Source of the DNA: Fuerstiella sp.
Lineage (GTDB): Bacteria > Planctomycetota > Planctomycetia > Planctomycetales > Planctomycetaceae
DNA length: 64,000 nucleotides
Reading direction: 5' to 3'
NCBI GenBank assembly: GCA_029245955.1
Contig: JAQWOH010000027.1
Coordinates: 1-64,000, forward strand
Part shown: positions 18,964-29,503 of the stretch, piece by piece
Numbering within the stretch: position 1 is the first letter of the stretch
How the letters are laid out: every line of letters starts with the position of its first letter
Position numbers and translations under genes: made by a program
The notes under the pieces: generated by a model
Databases searched by the model: none
What the model saw: the letters and a program-made list of their open reading frames with translations, nothing else
What the model was told of the DNA's origin: nothing

Positions 18964-20868
18964 ATGGCAGTCTCAGGTGAAAAAATCATCGGTATCGATC
19001 TTGGAACGACAAATTCGGTTGTGTCCGTCATGGAAGGCGGCGAACCCAAGGTCATCGCTAATCAGGAAGGAAGTCGTACGACACCCAGTGTGATCGCCTT
19101 CACCGATAAGGGTGAGACACTCGTTGGCGATCCTGCCAAACGGCAGGCAGTGACAAACCCCACAAATACGATCTACTCGATCAAGCGATTCATGGGGCGA
19201 CGGCACAGCGAAGTGCATTCAGAAGAAAAGATTGTTCCGTACGATGTGGTTGGTGCTGATGCCGACTACGTGAAGGTCAATGTTAGCGGCAAGGAACACA
19301 CTCCACCGGAGATTTCCGCGCTTGTGCTTCGCAAGCTTAAGGAAGCGTCCGAAAGCTATCTTGGTCACAAGGTGAACAAAGCGGTGATCACCGTGCCGGC
19401 CTACTTCAATGATGCTCAGAGGCAGGCTACAAAAGATGCCGGCCAGATTGCCGGGTTGGAAGTGGCGCGAATTATTAACGAGCCAACTGCCGCTGCTCTG
19501 GCTTATGGGCTGGACAAAAAGCAGGAAGAAAAAATTGTCGTGTTCGACCTTGGTGGCGGTACATTTGACGTATCGATTCTGGAGGTTGGCGACGAACTTG
19601 TAGAGGTGCTCAGCACTAACGGCGACACGCATCTTGGCGGTGACGACTTTGATGAAGTGCTGATCAGCCACATCGCTGACGAGTTCAAGAAATCCGACGA
19701 CATCGATCTTCGCAATGACCCGATGGCGCTGCAGCGTCTGCGGGAAGCTGCTGAAAAGGCAAAGCAGGAGCTTTCGACTGCACAGACGTCGGACATTAAC
19801 CTGCCTTTCATTACTTCTGTCGATGGGGTTGCCAAGCATTTGCAGCTGTCGATCAGTCGCGGTGACTTTGAACGTCTGATTGACCCGCTGGTGGAACGCT
19901 GCCGCGGTCCGGTAGAAAGTGCTTTGAAGGATGCCCGGCTGAGCGCCAGTGACATCAGTGAAGTTGTTCTGGTGGGCGGTTCGACTCGAGTTCCCAAGGT
20001 GCAGGCGTTTGTCAAGAAGATTTTCAACAAGGAGCCACATCAGGGTGTGAATCCCGATGAGGTGGTTTCGCTGGGGGCGGCCATTCAGGGCGGTATTATC
20101 TCCGGCGATGTCAAAGATGTGGTACTGCTGGACGTGACTCCCCTGTCTTTGGGTATCGAAACCGAAGGTGGCATCATGACTACTCTGGTGGAACGAAATA
20201 CTACTATTCCCACCACGAAGTCCGAAACGTTTTCCACTGCTGCCGATAATCAGCCTGCAGTGACCGTGCGAGTTTTTCAGGGCGAACGGCGGATGGCGAC
20301 GGATAACCGTCTGTTGGACCAGTTCGACCTGGCGGACCTGCCACCGGCGCCACGAGGTGTGCCGCAGATCGAAGTTAAATTTGATATCGATGTGAACGGG
20401 ATTCTGAGCGTTTCCGCGAAAGACAAGGCTACCGGCAAAGAGCACAGCGTTGAAATTAAGCAGTCCAGCGGTCTGTCGGACGACGAGATCGAAAGGATGC
20501 GCAAGGACGGTGAAGCTCACGCCGAAGAGGACAAGAAGAAGGAAGAACTGGCGAAGGCCAAGAATGAAGCGTCAACGCTGGTGCACCAGACGGAAAAGAC
20601 GCTGAAGGAGCACGAAGATAAGCTGGACGAAGGTTCGAAGACAGCGATCGCAGCATCCTGTGAAAAGGTGAAGGCCGCTGCCGAAGGTGACGATGCGGCA
20701 GCGATCCAGGCAGCTCTGCAGGAACTGGCTCAGGCCAGTGAAGCACTGTATCAGCACATGGCGGCTGCTGCCGAATCGGGCGGCGGTGAAGAGGGAGAGT
20801 CGGTCGCTGCCGCTGCCGGTGCCGCGGACGACGACATCATTGACGCCGACTTCGAAAAGAAGGACTGA
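18964..20868 (+). CDS. dnaK: molecular chaperone DnaK (Hsp70)
   Basis: A 634-residue Hsp70. The nucleotide-binding domain shows [13 protein letters not shown] at the start, the phosphate loop [13 protein letters not shown] (about residue 196) and [11 protein letters not shown] (about 340). The substrate-binding domain follows ([13 protein letters not shown]), then a charged helical lid. It ends in a Gly/Ala-rich tail and the acidic [13 protein letters not shown] that is typical of bacterial DnaK. The start at 18964 has AGGAGCTC upstream; the frame is open to 18826 without family similarity. clpB follows on the same strand, forming a disaggregase pair. No grpE or dnaJ is near. Confidence 0.98.
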   Translation: MAVSGEKIIGIDLGTTNSVVSVMEGGEPKVIANQEGSRTTPSVIAFTDKGETLVGDPAKRQAVTNPTNTIYSIKRFMGRRHSEVHSEEKIVPYDVVGADADYVKVNVSGKEHTPPEISALVLRKLKEASESYLGHKVNKAVITVPAYFNDAQRQATKDAGQIAGLEVARIINEPTAAALAYGLDKKQEEKIVVFDLGGGTFDVSILEVGDELVEVLSTNGDTHLGGDDFDEVLISHIADEFKKSDDIDLRNDPMALQRLREAAEKAKQELSTAQTSDINLPFITSVDGVAKHLQLSISRGDFERLIDPLVERCRGPVESALKDARLSASDISEVVLVGGSTRVPKVQAFVKKIFNKEPHQGVNPDEVVSLGAAIQGGIISGDVKDVVLLDVTPLSLGIETEGGIMTTLVERNTTIPTTKSETFSTAADNQPAVTVRVFQGERRMATDNRLLDQFDLADLPPAPRGVPQIEVKFDIDVNGILSVSAKDKATGKEHSVEIKQSSGLSDDEIERMRKDGEAHAEEDKKKEELAKAKNEASTLVHQTEKTLKEHEDKLDEGSKTAIAASCEKVKAAAEGDDAAAIQAALQELAQASEALYQHMAAAAESGGGEEGESVAAAAGAADDDIIDADFEKKD

Positions 20869-20918
20869 CGGTCTTACGGGAGATCGAGCCTGTAAGTTGT
20901 AAATCGAAAATGAAATAC

Positions 20919-20957
20919 CACGAAAGCGGAACAGGAGTATCCCTGTTCTGTTTCGTG
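20919..20957 (+). terminator. hairpin between dnaK and clpB
   Basis: Two stacked stems, CACGAAA/TTTCGTG and GAACAGG/CCTGTTC, with a small internal bulge. No clear U-run follows, so it may be an attenuating or mRNA-stabilising hairpin rather than a full terminator. Confidence 0.45.
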
Positions 20958-21071
20958 CCGACACACTGGCGATTAGAGACTCCGGCGAACTTTCGTCGGT
21001 AGTCTCTCTCTTGGGGCGCGTACATGGTGATCAGCCGTGTTCGCTGCTGCGCAAGAAAGGAAGGCACACTG

Positions 21072-23693
21072 ATGGCATTCAATCCCGAAAAACTGACCGT
21101 CAAAGCCGGACAGGCGTTGCGGCATGCTCAGGAACTGGCGGAAGCAAACAGTCATCGAATCCTGCGACCACTGCATATTCTGAAGGCGTTGCTGGACGAA
21201 GATCAGGGTATCATGAAACCGCTGCTGCAGCGTGTCGGAGTGAATATCGGCCAGCTGGCGTCCATGGTCGATGGTGAAATCGGCCGCCTGCCACAGTCCA
21301 GTGGCAGTGAGGAACCGGTTGGCGCCGGCCCCGAGTCTGTCAAGGTTCTGAATGCTGCCGAGCAGCGGGCCCGAGAAATGGGTGACGAATTTACTTCGAC
21401 GGAGCACCTGTTGCTTGCGCTGACGCAGGTCGAAGATCAGGCAAAGCGTCTGCTGAGCCTGAATGCCGTGAATGAAGCGGATATTCTGGAAGGCCTGAAA
21501 GAGGTGCGGGGCGGGCAGTCCGTGACGGATCAGAATCCCGAGGACAAATATCAGGTGCTGGAAAAGTATGGCGTGGATCTTGTTCAATCCGCCCGTGATG
21601 GAAAAATTGATCCCGTGATCGGACGCGATACGGAAATCCGTCGAGTGATTCAGGTGCTGTCCAGACGTCGCAAAAACAACCCGGTTCTGATCGGCGAACC
21701 TGGTGTCGGCAAGACAGCCATCGTCGAAGGACTCGCACATCGCATTGTTCTGGGAGACGTCCCGCAGAATCTGAAGGACAAAAAAGTTTTCGGACTGGAT
21801 CTTGGCGCGCTGGTGGCCGGGGCAAAATTCCGTGGCGAATTCGAAGACCGACTGAAGGCTGTTCTTAAAGAAGTGCAGGATTCGAACGGTCAGGTCATTA
21901 TGTTCATCGACGAGCTGCACACAGTGGTCGGAGCCGGCAACAGCGAAGGAGCGATGGATGCCTCCAATCTGCTGAAGCCAGCCCTTGCCCGGGGCGAACT
22001 TCACTGCGTGGGAGCAACGACGCTGGATGAGTATCGCAAGCACATCGAGAAGGACCCGGCGCTGGAACGTCGATTCCAGCCGGTGGTCGTCCAGGAACCA
22101 GATGTTGAAGATACGATTTCCATCCTGCGCGGGCTGAAGGATCGCTACGAGTCGCATCATGGCGTGCGCATTACTGACGACGCCATCATCGCAGCGGCCA
22201 CACTTTCGGATCGCTACATTTCCGATCGTTTTCTGCCCGACAAAGCGATTGACCTGGTTGACGAAGGCGCAAGTCGTCTGCGGATGGAGATCGATTCGAT
22301 GCCTGCCGAAATCGACGAAGCCACTCGTCAGCTGACACGGATGCAGATTGAAGCAGCGGCTCTGGAAAGAGAAACCAGCGATGACAGCAGAGATCGTCTG
22401 GCTGAACTGCAGCGATTGATTGCAGAGAATGAAGAGTCCACTAATCAGCTGAAAGCAAAATGGGAAGTTGAGAAGGCAGCGATCTCCGGGCTGAAGCCGC
22501 TGAAGGAGGACATCGAGAAACTGCGAACTGCCTACACGCAGGCATTTTCCCGAGCACAAAAGACCAATAGCAACGCAGATTACCAGGAGGCATATGAGGC
22601 CGAACAGAAGCTGAAGACTGCCGAAGGTCAGCTGGCTGAAATGGAAAATAAATCCGCCGAACTCAATGAAGATCCGGACAGTCGCCTGCTTCGAGAGGAA
22701 GTGACTGAAGAAGACATTGCCAGGGTTGTCAGTGTGTGGACGGGCGTCCCCGTGTCTCGCATGATGCAGGGAGAACGCGAAAAACTGCTGCGGATGGAAA
22801 CGGAAATCCACAAACGCATGATCAATCAGCAGGAGGCCGTTGAAGCTGTTTCCAACGCTGTCCGCCGCGCACGGTCGGGGATGCAGGATGCCAGTCGCCC
22901 AATCGGCTCATTCATGTTTCTGGGACCGACGGGGGTGGGCAAGACAGAACTCTGTAAGGCGCTGGCGGAGTTCCTGTTCGACGACGAACGCAGTATGGTT
23001 CGCATCGACATGAGCGAATTCATGGAACGACACTCCGTTGCCCGGCTGATCGGTGCGCCTCCGGGGTACGTTGGGTATGAAGAAGGAGGTCGCCTGACGG
23101 AAGCGGTGCGGAGGAATCCGTACTGCGTCATTCTGCTGGACGAAGTTGAAAAGGCTCATCGAGACGTTTTCAATATTCTGCTGCAGTTGCTGGATGATGG
23201 ACGTTTAACCGATAGTCAGGGGCGAACGGTTGACTTCAGCAATTGCATAATCGTGATGACGTCAAACATCGGCAGCCAGGCAATCATAAATCTGAGCGGC
23301 GATGCGGATGATAAGGAGATCCACAATCGTTGTATGGACGCATTGCAGCAGCATTTCCTGCCTGAGTTTCTGAATCGAATCGACGAAGTCATTGTGTTCC
23401 ACCCGCTGGGCCGCGAAGAAATCCGCGAGATCGTCGGCTTGCAGATCCGTCAACTGAACAGGCAGCTGGAAGACAACGGCTACAAGCTGGAAGTTACTGA
23501 CGCGGCGAAGCAGTTGCTGGCCAACGAAGGTTATGACCAGAAGTACGGAGCACGACCTTTGAAACGTGTTATTCAGCGGCGATTGCAGAATACGCTCGCC
23601 AACGAAATCCTGTCTGGTCAGTTTTCAGAAGGCGACACGATTCGGATCGGCGCCACTACCGATGGCTTCATCTTTGAAACGTTAGATGATTAG
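21072..23693 (+). CDS. clpB: ATP-dependent disaggregase ClpB
   Basis: An 873-residue Hsp100. It has the Clp N-domain (about 1-145), the first AAA domain with Walker [10 protein letters not shown] and Walker [11 protein letters not shown], and a coiled-coil middle domain of about 120 residues (about 405-530) that marks ClpB rather than ClpA or ClpC. The second AAA domain has GPTGVGKTE and VILLDEVEK, and a C-terminal domain follows. It rescues aggregated proteins together with DnaK. The start at 21072 gives the normal [16 protein letters not shown] beginning. It lies 203 bases after dnaK. Confidence 0.98.
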   Translation: MAFNPEKLTVKAGQALRHAQELAEANSHRILRPLHILKALLDEDQGIMKPLLQRVGVNIGQLASMVDGEIGRLPQSSGSEEPVGAGPESVKVLNAAEQRAREMGDEFTSTEHLLLALTQVEDQAKRLLSLNAVNEADILEGLKEVRGGQSVTDQNPEDKYQVLEKYGVDLVQSARDGKIDPVIGRDTEIRRVIQVLSRRRKNNPVLIGEPGVGKTAIVEGLAHRIVLGDVPQNLKDKKVFGLDLGALVAGAKFRGEFEDRLKAVLKEVQDSNGQVIMFIDELHTVVGAGNSEGAMDASNLLKPALARGELHCVGATTLDEYRKHIEKDPALERRFQPVVVQEPDVEDTISILRGLKDRYESHHGVRITDDAIIAAATLSDRYISDRFLPDKAIDLVDEGASRLRMEIDSMPAEIDEATRQLTRMQIEAAALERETSDDSRDRLAELQRLIAENEESTNQLKAKWEVEKAAISGLKPLKEDIEKLRTAYTQAFSRAQKTNSNADYQEAYEAEQKLKTAEGQLAEMENKSAELNEDPDSRLLREEVTEEDIARVVSVWTGVPVSRMMQGEREKLLRMETEIHKRMINQQEAVEAVSNAVRRARSGMQDASRPIGSFMFLGPTGVGKTELCKALAEFLFDDERSMVRIDMSEFMERHSVARLIGAPPGYVGYEEGGRLTEAVRRNPYCVILLDEVEKAHRDVFNILLQLLDDGRLTDSQGRTVDFSNCIIVMTSNIGSQAIINLSGDADDKEIHNRCMDALQQHFLPEFLNRIDEVIVFHPLGREEIREIVGLQIRQLNRQLEDNGYKLEVTDAAKQLLANEGYDQKYGARPLKRVIQRRLQNTLANEILSGQFSEGDTIRIGATTDGFIFETLDD

Positions 23694-24159
23694 TGACGAC
23701 GTCGTCACGGCCCTGGCAGAGCCGCCCCGGCCGTCTTCTGGCGAAATGCGTCGCTTATGCCGAACGAGTTCTGTCAGCTCTGGCGGATGCACGGAAAAAG
23801 GGGGCCGCAGAACATTGCGCGGTGGGCGTCTGCGCCCAGTGAGCCGCTTGATTGCCGAACGCTTTGTTTCCGAAAACCACCAATAGGTTGCCCCTGCATC
23901 GTTGTGTTGAGTTTTGGCAACACGCAGCAGTGTCCCATGCTAAGACTGCTTTGCGTTTCCTGTTTGGCTCTCGCTTTCTTAAGTTCTGTTAGAGCCAGTG
24001 TTTAGGGGGGCCTCGCAGTGATGGCGCTAACAATTATTATCATCCTGGCACGTTTGGTATCCACCATGCTTTACAGAAATTCAGTCAAGCGAAACTCACT
24101 GATGTTCGCCTGACTAGAAACAAAACATGCTTTCACCGAACGAAACAGGAGAAACAGAG
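23694..24159. other. intergenic region after clpB
   Basis: 466 bases. A perfect palindrome GTGACGACGTCGTCAC overlaps the clpB stop (23693-23708). Beyond it no gene or structured RNA was recognised. Confidence 0.5.
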
Positions 24160-24477
24160 ATGAGAATTTTCAACGCACTGTCCAACGACGAAAACGGTTT
24201 TATTGTTTCCGCCGAAATTGTGCTTGTCGGCACCATTCTGGTTTTGGGAGTCATTGTTGGTCTGACCGAATTGTCCATTGGCGTAAACGAAGAGCTGGAA
24301 GACCTGGGGGCCGCGGTCGGCAGCATCAACCAGAGCTACTACTATAAACTGGCCTGTGCCAAAAAGGGCCATGTGGCCAGCAGCAGTTTTCAGGACTACC
24401 GAGACGAATGTGACAGTGCCTGTGATATCAGCTGTGACTCCCGAATTCGCGGCGAAAAACGCTCAAGTCGCCGCTAG
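24160..24477 (+). CDS. small single-helix protein, Flp-pilin-like N-terminus
   Basis: A 105-residue protein with an excellent AGGAGA ribosome site at 24148. It begins with a short polar leader (NALSNDENG) followed by FIVSAEIVLVGTILVLGVIVGLTELS, a hydrophobic helix laid out like small Flp or TadE-type pilins. After it come GAAVGSINQSYYY and a Cys-rich, basic C-terminus (four Cys). Proteins of this layout recur in planctomycetes as hypothetical proteins, as I remember. Its function is unknown; a small surface filament subunit is possible. Confidence 0.7.
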   Translation: MRIFNALSNDENGFIVSAEIVLVGTILVLGVIVGLTELSIGVNEELEDLGAAVGSINQSYYYKLACAKKGHVASSSFQDYRDECDSACDISCDSRIRGEKRSSRR

Positions 24478-24800
24478 GACAATTGTCTGTTGAGTCAACG
24501 GGGCAATGTCATTGGGCCAGCCCTGTGAACTCAGATGTGAGACGGCCCACAAACTGAATAGAGCTGCCTTGCCGACACTGTTAATACACTGTGTCAGCTG
24601 TACACCTCGAATTATCGCTGACGAATATATCGCCGAATGCCTGATCCGAAACAGGCGTGCTGAGAATGTTGAAGACCGAAGGATGAACGCTGAACGTCGA
24701 CTCGATGCTACCCGCATTGATTACCTCTGCGACTGATTCAGCCTTCATCCTTCTGCCTTCAGATCTTCGATCATCAACAAAACCGGTCTCCTGTTTCGGG
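24478..24800. other. intergenic region
   Basis: 323 bases between the small pilin-like gene and the terminator. No gene or RNA recognised. Confidence 0.5.
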
Positions 24801-24848
24801 AATAACGCCCCGTGTTCACTTGCTGAACACGGGGTCGTTATTCTTTTC
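24801..24848 (+). terminator. strong rho-independent terminator
   Basis: A long stem (TAACG-CCCCGTGTTCA paired with TGAACACGGGG-TCGTTA, one bulged T) with a four-to-five-base loop, followed by TTCTTTTCC. It lies about 325 bases past the small pilin-like gene. Confidence 0.85.
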
Positions 24849-24970
24849 CAGACGTTGAATTCTGGACTATGAGTCGCTTATACGACGAAAGTTCACGACA
24901 CACTGACACTCTGGTTACCAAACACGCAGTAGCCGTGCAGAACGCTCAGGCTGAGTCGGTTGTGGAATAG

Positions 24971-25333
24971 ATGAACCCATACTCGCCACTTTCTGCTGCC
25001 GAGTCGCCACTGCGCCGGCATCGGCCTGGTCCGGCAGTCCCCAAGCGGGCAGTGCTGTTGATCGTTTCCGAGACTGCTCATCAAGTCTTAGGAATATCCG
25101 GACTCGCCGCTGTCGTGTTGGTCGGGGCCGAGTCTGTGTCGTGCGACGGCGGCCGTAACGACCCCTGTTCCCGTTGCATGATCCTGATTTCGTATGAAGT
25201 CAGTCTGCAGTTATCGCCGCCCACCGTACAATGGCTTTCCGACGCTGACTGTGTGACGCGCTGGCGTCGAATAGTCAAGTGTGTTGACGAGAAGTATTAT
25301 TGTCGGCGGCCTGAATCGTTCAATGTCCTTTAG
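24971..25333 (+). CDS. possible small membrane protein
   Basis: An open frame of 120 codons that begins MNPYSPLSAAES, a start reminiscent of many small planctomycete membrane proteins (MNPY-x-P). One hydrophobic segment follows (VLGISGLAAVVLVG). The second half is polar and Cys-rich and shows no family. It could be a real gene, a frameshifted remnant or chance. No ribosome site is convincing. Confidence 0.25.
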   Translation: MNPYSPLSAAESPLRRHRPGPAVPKRAVLLIVSETAHQVLGISGLAAVVLVGAESVSCDGGRNDPCSRCMILISYEVSLQLSPPTVQWLSDADCVTRWRRIVKCVDEKYYCRRPESFNVL

Positions 25334-25348
25334 TCAGCAGCGGACAGC

Positions 25349-26860
25349 ATGCGTAAACCTCTCACGATCCGAGATTTTTCTTCCCGAGCCGGCACCGTTT
25401 TCAGCCAGCGCAGTGGCGTCGTTGACGACCCCGATCAGGTCAGTGCTTCGCTGGGTGAATTGAGCTATGGTGATGTCGTGCGTCTTGCGCGGGCTCAGGC
25501 GGCAACGCTTGACGCCATGGGCATCGGACCCGGAGAACGCGTTGCCATTGTGTCGAAAAATTCGGCCAGATTGCTTGTCTCCTTCTTTGGAGTCAGCGGA
25601 TTCGGACGCGTTCTGGTGCCCATCAACTTTCGTCTGAATCGTGCTGAGATCAGCTACATTGTTGAGCACAGTGGTGCGACGCTGTTGCTGGTTGATGCGG
25701 AACTGGATGAGGCACTGGCAGGGATCGGCCCGCGTCGAATTATTCTTGACCACGCCGGTGACCGCCAGTTGTTTCATTCCACGTCAGAACCGCAGGCGTG
25801 GAACGGATCTGAAGATGAAGTGGCCACAATCAACTACACCAGCGGCACGACTGCTCGTCCGAAAGGAGTGTGTCTGACACACCGCAATCTGTGGATCAAC
25901 GCGACTGTTTTTGGTCTGCACCTTACCGTCACGGAACAGGATGTCTATTTGCACACGCTGCCGATGTTTCACTGTAATGGGTGGGGCATGCCTTATCTGC
26001 TGGCGGGAATGGGGGCCAGGCAGATCGTCCTGAGAAACGTTGACGGTGCTGAAATTCTGCGGCGGGTGGCAAAATATGGTGTGACGTTGATGTGCATGGC
26101 ACCGACGGTTGTGGCCGCAATCCTGGACGCGGCAGGTCGCTGGGACGCCGAGATCCCGGGACGGGATCGTGTACGCATCGTTGTCGCCGGTGCCCCTCCT
26201 CCGACAGAACTGATTGTGCGCGTTCAGCAGGAACTTGGCTGGGAGTTTATTCAGGCGTACGGACTCACTGAAACATCGCCGATTCTGACCGTCAATCGCA
26301 CGCCAGCAGAAGACCAGTCGCTTTCTTTGTCCGACCGCGCCAAACGTCTGGGGTGTGCCGGTCCTCCGGTTCTGGGTGCATCACTCAGGATAAGTGATGA
26401 AGACGAGGTGTTGGCTCAGGGCAACGTAGTGCTCGACCGATACTGGGACGATCCCGTGGCGACCGACCACGCGATTCGTGACGATTGGTTCTACACCGGA
26501 GACAGCGGATATGTTGGAGAAAACGGATTCCTGACGATCGCTGACCGTCGCAAGGACGTCATTATTACGGGCGGCGAAAACGTCGCGTCGATTGAAGTGG
26601 AGGACACATTATTCTCACATCCGGCCGTCGCCGAAGTTGCCGTGATTGGTCTGGCTCACGAAAAATGGGGAGAAACCGTTGCAGCAATCGTTGTCCTGAA
26701 CTCAGATGCGGCAGCCACAGAAGGCGAATTGATCGATTTCGCCCGTCAACGCCTGGCGCACTTCAAGTGCCCGACAATCGTCAGGTTCTGCGACGCTCTG
26801 CCACGCACCGCCACCGGCAAAGTGCAGAAGTACAAACTGCGGGTGTCTCAACAGTCGTGA
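25349..26860 (+). CDS. acyl-CoA synthetase (AMP-binding, class I adenylate-forming)
   Basis: A 503-residue enzyme that activates a carboxylic acid through an acyl-adenylate. Core motifs in order: NYTSGTTARPKGVCLTHRN (about residue 165), the fatty-acid gate and AYGLTETSP (about 305), WFYTGDSGYV (about 385), DRRKDVIITGGENV (about 405), and the catalytic Lys in PRTATGKVQKYKL near the C-terminus. The general form (a short N-terminal and an EVAVIGL-type C-terminal domain) fits a medium/long-chain or aromatic acyl-CoA ligase; the substrate cannot be told. A single gene with no pathway neighbours. Confidence 0.9.
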   Translation: MRKPLTIRDFSSRAGTVFSQRSGVVDDPDQVSASLGELSYGDVVRLARAQAATLDAMGIGPGERVAIVSKNSARLLVSFFGVSGFGRVLVPINFRLNRAEISYIVEHSGATLLLVDAELDEALAGIGPRRIILDHAGDRQLFHSTSEPQAWNGSEDEVATINYTSGTTARPKGVCLTHRNLWINATVFGLHLTVTEQDVYLHTLPMFHCNGWGMPYLLAGMGARQIVLRNVDGAEILRRVAKYGVTLMCMAPTVVAAILDAAGRWDAEIPGRDRVRIVVAGAPPPTELIVRVQQELGWEFIQAYGLTETSPILTVNRTPAEDQSLSLSDRAKRLGCAGPPVLGASLRISDEDEVLAQGNVVLDRYWDDPVATDHAIRDDWFYTGDSGYVGENGFLTIADRRKDVIITGGENVASIEVEDTLFSHPAVAEVAVIGLAHEKWGETVAAIVVLNSDAAATEGELIDFARQRLAHFKCPTIVRFCDALPRTATGKVQKYKLRVSQQS

Positions 26861-27062
26861 GTTTCTGCAGGTGCCGGACGCAGGGCGGCCTGCAGACGGT
26901 TCAGACGGTTTGTCTTCTGCTGAGCCCATCATGCCATTTGTTTAAACACATGGGCAGCGTCCCGCGCTGTCTGTGGTCTGTCCAACGCACGGCCCGCTGA
27001 TCCTGCTGTTGAACGATTTCGTCACCGGAAGCGACGACCATCACTTTCCCGAACGGCGCAGG

Positions 27063-28343
27063 CTAAGGCGACGAACTCACGCAAAACAGGTGTTTTTCGC
27101 CGCGAAGAAAAATACGATTTGACGAGGGGACAGGGGACCCAATGACTGGCTCGTCCATATCATTTTCTGCCAGCAGCTTGAAACTGTTGTTCGCCACGCT
27201 GGCCACGAAGACAACGCCATCTTCGCGTGGAGCGTATAGATGTTCACCTGCAATCAGGGGTGATGCGTAGTAGTTGGTGCGGTGTTTTGGCAAGGCGGCG
27301 GTCCAGATGGTTTCTCCGGTTGCGGGGGCCAGGCATTCGACTTCGCCACGGTCTCGGACCAGATACACACGTCCTTTGTAGGCCACCGGACTGGGGACAA
27401 AGGTGCCAACATCGTCACGCTGCCAGACGTGGTTTGTTTCGGTGACGTCGCCTCTGCCGTCCAGTCGGATTCCGTGCAGTCGCGGGATGCCACGATCGTT
27501 GCGTCCAAAAGCGATGATGGCCATGTCCCCCACGATCACGGGAGTGGAGATAGACGGCCATAGTTTTTTCTCTTCGGGATTGAAGTTTCCACACGACCAC
27601 TGAACCTTGCCGTCGACAGGATCGTGCATCGTCAGATGCTGCGCTCCCCAGACCAGCAGTGCCTCCCTGTCCTTATGGTGAATGACCAGCGGTGTAGCGT
27701 AGCCATGATCTCCTTCCTGAGGAGTTTCGTAGTTGCGGGCCACCTTCCATACCATGTCACCAGTGTTCTTGTCGAACGCGGCCAGCCACGATTCTCCGTG
27801 ATGCATGCGCGTCATGACCACGTACTTTTCGGTCACGACCGGAGACGTGCCGTGGTCCCAGTACAGCGTATCTTTGCCGAATTGCTCGACCAGATTCGTC
27901 TGCCATCGGACCGTTCCGTCAAAGTCGACGGCCGCCAGTGTGCCACTCTTGAAGTACACATACAGCCCACTGCGGTCCGAGGCCGGAGAAGCGTTGCTGC
28001 CTGAACCATTACGATGCTTGCCGGCATTTTCCCGGCCGAACGTGGTCTGCCATAATTGTTTTCCCGACCAGTCAAAAGCCAGTAATCCGTCGATGCCGTT
28101 GACCGGGGCGGTCAGGTAGATAGTCTGCTTCAGAATAATGGGAGTTGAACAGCCCTTGCCCGGCAACTCAGTACGCCACAACACTTTTGTGGCGTCGAAA
28201 TCGACGGGGTATTTGCCCACTTCGATACTGCCATTGTTGTGTGGGCCCCGCCAGCGAGGCCAGTCGTGATCCTGCTCTGCAGATTCAGAGAAACCGCCAT
28301 ACACAAAAACAGATGCGGCGATCAGATATCGGGTGATGTGCAT
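27063..28343 (-). CDS. exported PQQ-like beta-propeller protein
   Basis: A 426-residue protein with a signal peptide (MHITRYLIAASVFVYGGFSESA). The mature part begins WPRWRGPHNNGS, the planctomycete form of this family, and has repeated propeller blades (DWSGKQLWQTTF, DFDGTVRWQTNL, DKNTGDMVWKV, DPVDGKVQWSC, PATGETIWTA). Such proteins lack the PQQ-dehydrogenase catalytic residues and are probably binding scaffolds in the periplasm. The frame is open 23 codons upstream; the start at 28343 is chosen because it gives a proper signal peptide. It is divergent from the cupin gene. Confidence 0.88.
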   Translation of the reverse strand: MHITRYLIAASVFVYGGFSESAEQDHDWPRWRGPHNNGSIEVGKYPVDFDATKVLWRTELPGKGCSTPIILKQTIYLTAPVNGIDGLLAFDWSGKQLWQTTFGRENAGKHRNGSGSNASPASDRSGLYVYFKSGTLAAVDFDGTVRWQTNLVEQFGKDTLYWDHGTSPVVTEKYVVMTRMHHGESWLAAFDKNTGDMVWKVARNYETPQEGDHGYATPLVIHHKDREALLVWGAQHLTMHDPVDGKVQWSCGNFNPEEKKLWPSISTPVIVGDMAIIAFGRNDRGIPRLHGIRLDGRGDVTETNHVWQRDDVGTFVPSPVAYKGRVYLVRDRGEVECLAPATGETIWTAALPKHRTNYYASPLIAGEHLYAPREDGVVFVASVANNSFKLLAENDMDEPVIGSPVPSSNRIFLRGEKHLFCVSSSP

Positions 28344-28575
28344 GACTACGGTGTATTCGAGAATAGGGGCGGCGAATGGTCGCGTCTGGTAGACTCTGCA
28401 AAGGTCGACCATTATACACTAACGTCGGGGGCATTCGTACGGTTGTCACAAAATGGTCCGCAACGGAGCCGCGGCCCCGGCGGGAATTCGGAAGACGCAT
28501 ACATACGCATGTGTGGCACCGGAGTGAGACATTCCGGTGCAGAATTTTCACAGAATCTGAGGCCGGGAGACGTAC

Positions 28576-28902
28576 ATGCCGTTCATTCCTCTGACCGACG
28601 TTGAATTACAGATGGATCTGGTACCGGGGTTTGACGTCCGCTTTGTGCATTCCGAAGAAATGACGTTCGCATTCTGGAACATCAAAGCCGGGTCGCTGCT
28701 TCCGGAACACGCACATCCGCATGAACAGGTTGCCAACGTCCTGGAAGGAGAGTTTGAACTGATGATTGACGGCAAGGCCCAATGTGTGAGCCCCGGGACC
28801 GTTGCCGTAATTCCGGGAAATGCCGTACATTCAGGTCGGGCCATCACAGACTGCAGAGTTATGGACGTGTTTTGTCCGGTGCGCGAGGACTATCGAAACT
28901 GA
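28576..28902 (+). CDS. single-domain cupin protein
   Basis: A 108-residue protein with a GGGAGA ribosome site. It is a small RmlC-like cupin with motif 1 EHAHPHEQVANVLEGEFEL (two His, one Glu as metal ligands) and motif 2 VIPGNAVHSG. Small cupins of this kind are often sugar or pectin-degradation proteins (KdgF-like) or dioxygenases; the substrate here is unknown. Divergent from the PQQ-propeller gene. Confidence 0.85.
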   Translation: MPFIPLTDVELQMDLVPGFDVRFVHSEEMTFAFWNIKAGSLLPEHAHPHEQVANVLEGEFELMIDGKAQCVSPGTVAVIPGNAVHSGRAITDCRVMDVFCPVREDYRN

Positions 28903-29503
28903 CGACATTCGGTGTGTGACAGCATTTGCAGAAATGCCGTTGCGATGACGGTAACCGGGGCTGTGTTCAATTCGATTAAGCCTCTCCTGGCGTGTCTTGC
29001 CTGCACAGCACCGGCCCTGCTTGATTGTATTGACCGATTTTTCAAGGGGTGCGATGACAAACAGCCGAGGATTCGGTTGCTGACCTGTGGCAGCCGATTT
29101 CGAATCAAGGGGTTGATTGCGACTTTGCTGGCTTATGGTGATGTTGCCGTACATCCGGAATGAATCCTGTCGCAGATCGATGACTATGTGACTGTCTCCG
29201 AAAATATCAGTGGGTGTGGCCGCAAAGGCTGTGTGTTTCCATCTCCTGAAGAACTTTGTCAGACCGTGAGGGCTGGTGCTCCAGGCAGGCGCAGGTTCGT
29301 CGGCAGGAACAGAGGGTTTGCGGTACGCGTAAGTGAGGGTTGGATGGGGAATGGCTAAGTTTAAGGTCCCTCGCTTATGCGCCGAATTTCCATGTGTCGG
29401 TAATAGGAGTCATGAAACCACTTCTCAGAATCTCGGTTCGAGACTCGCGAAAGAGCTTCGGCTCGAACCGATTTCAGCGACACAAGGATAAGCACCATGA
29501 GCA
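28903..29503. other. intergenic region with a 10-bp inverted repeat
   Basis: 601 bases between the convergent cupin and large secreted-protein genes. Inverted repeat TCGGTTCGAG/CTCGAACCGA at 29433-29442 and 29462-29471 could form a hairpin past the end of the minus-strand gene. It lacks a T-run. No gene recognised. Confidence 0.5.

Noticed and set aside
19219-20520. 433-codon open frame antisense to dnaK
   Set aside because: A shadow of the strong codon bias of dnaK; no signal, no family, no ribosome site.
20973-22811. 612-codon open frame antisense to clpB
   Set aside because: Same cause. Its residues show no domain and clpB is certain.
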